Assembly: GCA_943327755.2 (NCBI GenBank)
Contig: CALPYF020000015.1
Coordinates: 33,552 to 97,551, forward strand
Length of the DNA stretch: 64,000 nt
Direction of reading: 5' to 3'
Origin: Deinococcus hopiensis KR-140
Lineage (GTDB): Bacteria; Deinococcota; Deinococci; Deinococcales; Deinococcaceae
In this document: piece by piece, positions 63,101-64,000 of the stretch
Position numbering within the stretch: position 1 is the first letter of the stretch
Layout: each line of letters begins with the position of its first letter
Program-made: the position numbers and the translations under genes
Notes under the pieces: generated by a model
The model's database searches: none
What the model was told of the DNA's origin: nothing
What the model saw: only the letters and a program-made list of their open reading frames with translations

Positions 63101-63548
63101 CCCCATCGCAGTGGTCGGCGCGATCTGGACGCTGAACTTCTTCGGCGTGAACCTCGACGTCATCACCGTGCTCGGCATGGTCATCCTGCTGGGCCTGAGC
63201 ACCAAGAACTCGATCCTCTACCTGGAATTCGTGACCGAACGCGCCCGCGCCCTTCCCCTGCGCGAAGCCCTCATCGAAGCGGCCGAACTGCGCTTCCGGC
63301 CCATCCTGATGACCACCCTGACTGTTCTCGTGATCAGCATTCCCCTCGTGCTCGGCCAAGGCGAAGGCGCCGAGTTCCGCCGCGGCCTGGGCATCGTGAT
63401 CCTCGGCGGCGTGATCACCTCCACGCTGCTGACCTTCTACGTCGTCCCCAGCGTCTTCTGGGTCTTCGAGCGCCGCCGGCTCCAGCCCAGTGCCCCCACC
63501 ACACCCAGTGGTCAGGAAGCAGGCCGGGCCGACGCGCTGCCGTCCTGA
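60114..63548 (+). CDS. RND efflux transporter permease
   Basis: 1144 residues, AcrB/HAE-type inner membrane pump with twelve membrane segments. TM1 is FSVKNYVFSIGIFVMLVLAG; the proton-relay Asp pair is in AIGIVVDDSIVVGEN (TM4); two large porter loops (about 60-350 and 650-960) are present. An insertion of extra hydrophobic sequence (about 540-620) lengthens it relative to the usual 1030-1050 residues. It exports hydrophobic compounds using proton motive force. It is the last gene of the operon. Confidence 0.93.
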   Translation: MSTHEHPDFNRPQGTLPDGTPEPRVHPLVRFSVKNYVFSIGIFVMLVLAGLAATFRLGVELLPNFEVPVLAVSTGYPGANPDQVDREVSRKIEDAVSTLAGVQDINTTSVSSQSAVVITFSDGTDVDSAANSVSQAVAAIRGTLPDGAQAPVVQKFDPNATPILTLSLLGGSAPPAQVTAFAEDVLVPRLERVDGVADVNVTGGPERQVQVLLDPARLQSYNLSPGRVTQAIGASALDLPAGSVSQGGTQTQFATRNTPRSAGDVAAITVDSASGVQVRDVARVRDAAADASSLARVNGQPAVLLSVRKGSGTNSVQVADNVRAAMEAQPLPAGYSVKLASDTTRETRATVKDTFKEFLLAVGAVGIICLLFLGRLNTVLAVILAIPISISAAPLLYASLGYTFNIISLLAIIVAIGIVVDDSIVVGENVQRYRDMGYSPIRSVLLGGSEVFSAVTAASFSLLAVLIPLSLMPGILGQFFSQFGLGIAAAIVLSWLESLLFLTVRMAYTNDPAPITWTQVPGVLRRFPALLQASLRAVRSFGGWTGLLAAGAGLSLGLRAAGLPVPAAVGLAALLAPLTLALARYVLGVLFALLEALTGTLHGLVGGGVQRLARSYARSLNVALRRPWVVMLIAGLFLLSAPLAMRGVGFAFTPKSDSGILTVDLSLPVGTDLQVTNRVTAQLEEQLLARPEVRLIETSVGAGNGVTGANADEASLTVTLIDKAERPGIDALVSTYSALLAPTAARIPGSDLRVGTQQAGPGGSADISLALAAPDQATLLERNRAVVRLLSQDPNLRSVESSLSATRQERTFTPDATRLTGTGLSASDVAQALRTYNDGSTAGTVRDGDRSVDIVVRLDPALITSEQSLLTQTVYAPALSANLPLSQLGSFQLAQAPATLTRLNKAYTATLDINVAKGGPNPFAYQRELVSRVEKAGLLTGGVTLGNASAFGSAGLTSDLVFYGPILMGLAILLTYLVLGSQFNSFRYPIYLQLPIPIAVVGAIWTLNFFGVNLDVITVLGMVILLGLSTKNSILYLEFVTERARALPLREALIEAAELRFRPILMTTLTVLVISIPLVLGQGEGAEFRRGLGIVILGGVITSTLLTFYVVPSVFWVFERRRLQPSAPTTPSGQEAGRADALPS

Positions 63549-63589
63549 CTTCAAGGAAGCTAACAGGCACGATCCCAACTTCATCTCGT

Positions 63590-63620
63590 GGGCGAATCCG
63601 GATTGATTCCGGATTCGCCC
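63590..63620 (+). terminator. Terminator of the RND operon
   Basis: Perfect 12-bp stem GGGCGAATCCGG / CCGGATTCGCCC with the loop ATTGATT, followed by TTTAAAGCGGTTTT. It lies 41 bases after the pump stop and just before the insertion sequence. Confidence 0.75.
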
Positions 63621-63633
63621 TTTAAAGCGGTTT

Positions 63634-64000
63634 TCAGAGGCATTGAGGGAAAAGACAATGCTGAAACCAGCCAGCGCAATCTTTTGGGCGGACGGCTTCC
63701 AACGCCACCCGGATCGCTTCACTGACGGTCGTTTTCGAGCGTGCCTCCAGACGTCGCGTCTGCGACTTCACTTTCGAAAACATCAGCTCAATCGGACTCA
63801 AATCTGGCGAATACGGTGGTAGAAACACCAGTTGCGCGCCTGTCGCTTCAATCGACGTGCGCACCGCCGCTCGGCGGTGCGCACCCAAGTTATCCATCAC
63901 CACCACCTGCCCGGCCCGCAGTTCTGGCACCAGAATGCGGTTGACGTACGTCAAGAACACATCCCCATTCACCCCACCATCGACCACCCACGGTGCACAC
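63634..64000 (-). mobile_element. IS630-family transposase, C-terminal part at window edge
   Basis: The frame is open to the right edge, so the N-terminal part lies outside. About 121 residues of the DDE domain are visible: YVNRILVPELRAGQVVVMDN with a catalytic Asp, NLGAHRRAAVR, then FLPPYSPDLSPIELMFSKVK with the catalytic Glu, all typical of IS630. A terminal repeat cannot be confirmed with one end only; TTTAAA at 63620-63626 has the TA that IS630 elements use as target. It is convergent with the efflux operon. Confidence 0.85.

Overview
The window is high-GC bacterial DNA that reads as a Deinococcus chromosome, or a very close relative. The grounds are strong G/C third-position bias, several genes whose start codon lies 5-8 bases after a -10-like hexamer (leaderless starts, established as common in Deinococcus), tight ATGA/GTGA gene overlaps, and gene content typical of aerobic heterotrophic Deinococcus. 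No rRNA, tRNA or CRISPR array was seen. This assignment is an inference, because no marker gene is present.

Layout. 1-6.6 kb: the end of a membrane protein, a lone molybdopterin oxidoreductase, a GGDEF-EAL protein and NagA. 6.6-14.1 kb: a YedI/DUF808 membrane protein and a purine catabolic operon (xdhA, xdhB, a small unknown protein, xdhC, guaD). 14.2-21.4 kb: a ten-gene minus-strand operon for acyl-CoA/fatty-acid catabolism that pairs an ACAD10/11-like dehydrogenase with an APH-fold kinase and also carries a macro-domain protein. 21.4-28.0 kb: cydDCAB (cytochrome bd oxidase and its assembly exporter) and an exported unknown protein. 28.07-31.01 kb: a small island with a response-regulator/GGDEF gene facing a tyrosine-recombinase-like gene whose catalytic residues are mostly lost. 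Four copies of an AT-rich motif (core CAATATATCCAA) lie upstream or downstream of these two genes. 31.1-36.3 kb: a five-gene cobalamin operon. 36.4-41.3 kb: an orphan PAAR protein, an arsenate reductase with TGA at its catalytic cysteine codon, ilvD, an unknown protein and a sugar kinase. 41.5-45.2 kb: a lipoprotein subtilase and a TPR-GGDEF-EAL protein. 45.3-52.9 kb: divergent nitrate/nitrite assimilation genes (nirB-nirD-hemD against nasA-narK). 53-55.2 kb: a CHASE4-like/degenerate GGDEF/EAL membrane protein. 55.6-63.6 kb: a TetR regulator and an RND efflux operon with two TolC-family proteins. 63.6 kb to the end: an IS630-family transposase running off the edge.

How the genes work together. 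HemD beside nirBD fits the siroheme need of nitrite reductase. The molybdenum enzymes (Xdh, NasA, the lone oxidoreductase) share a cofactor, but no cofactor biosynthesis gene is in the window. Four separate cyclic-di-GMP proteins lie within 52 kb.

Most worth following up: (1) the arsC-like gene, where one in-frame TGA falls exactly on the nucleophilic Cys of the CX5R loop (selenoprotein, recoding or precise inactivation); (2) the 28-31 kb island, where a probably inactive recombinase-fold protein and a c-di-GMP response regulator each have the same 19-bp motif upstream in the same gene-relative orientation; (3) the ACAD/kinase operon, which resembles the mammalian ACAD10/11 route for 4-hydroxy acids split into separate genes.
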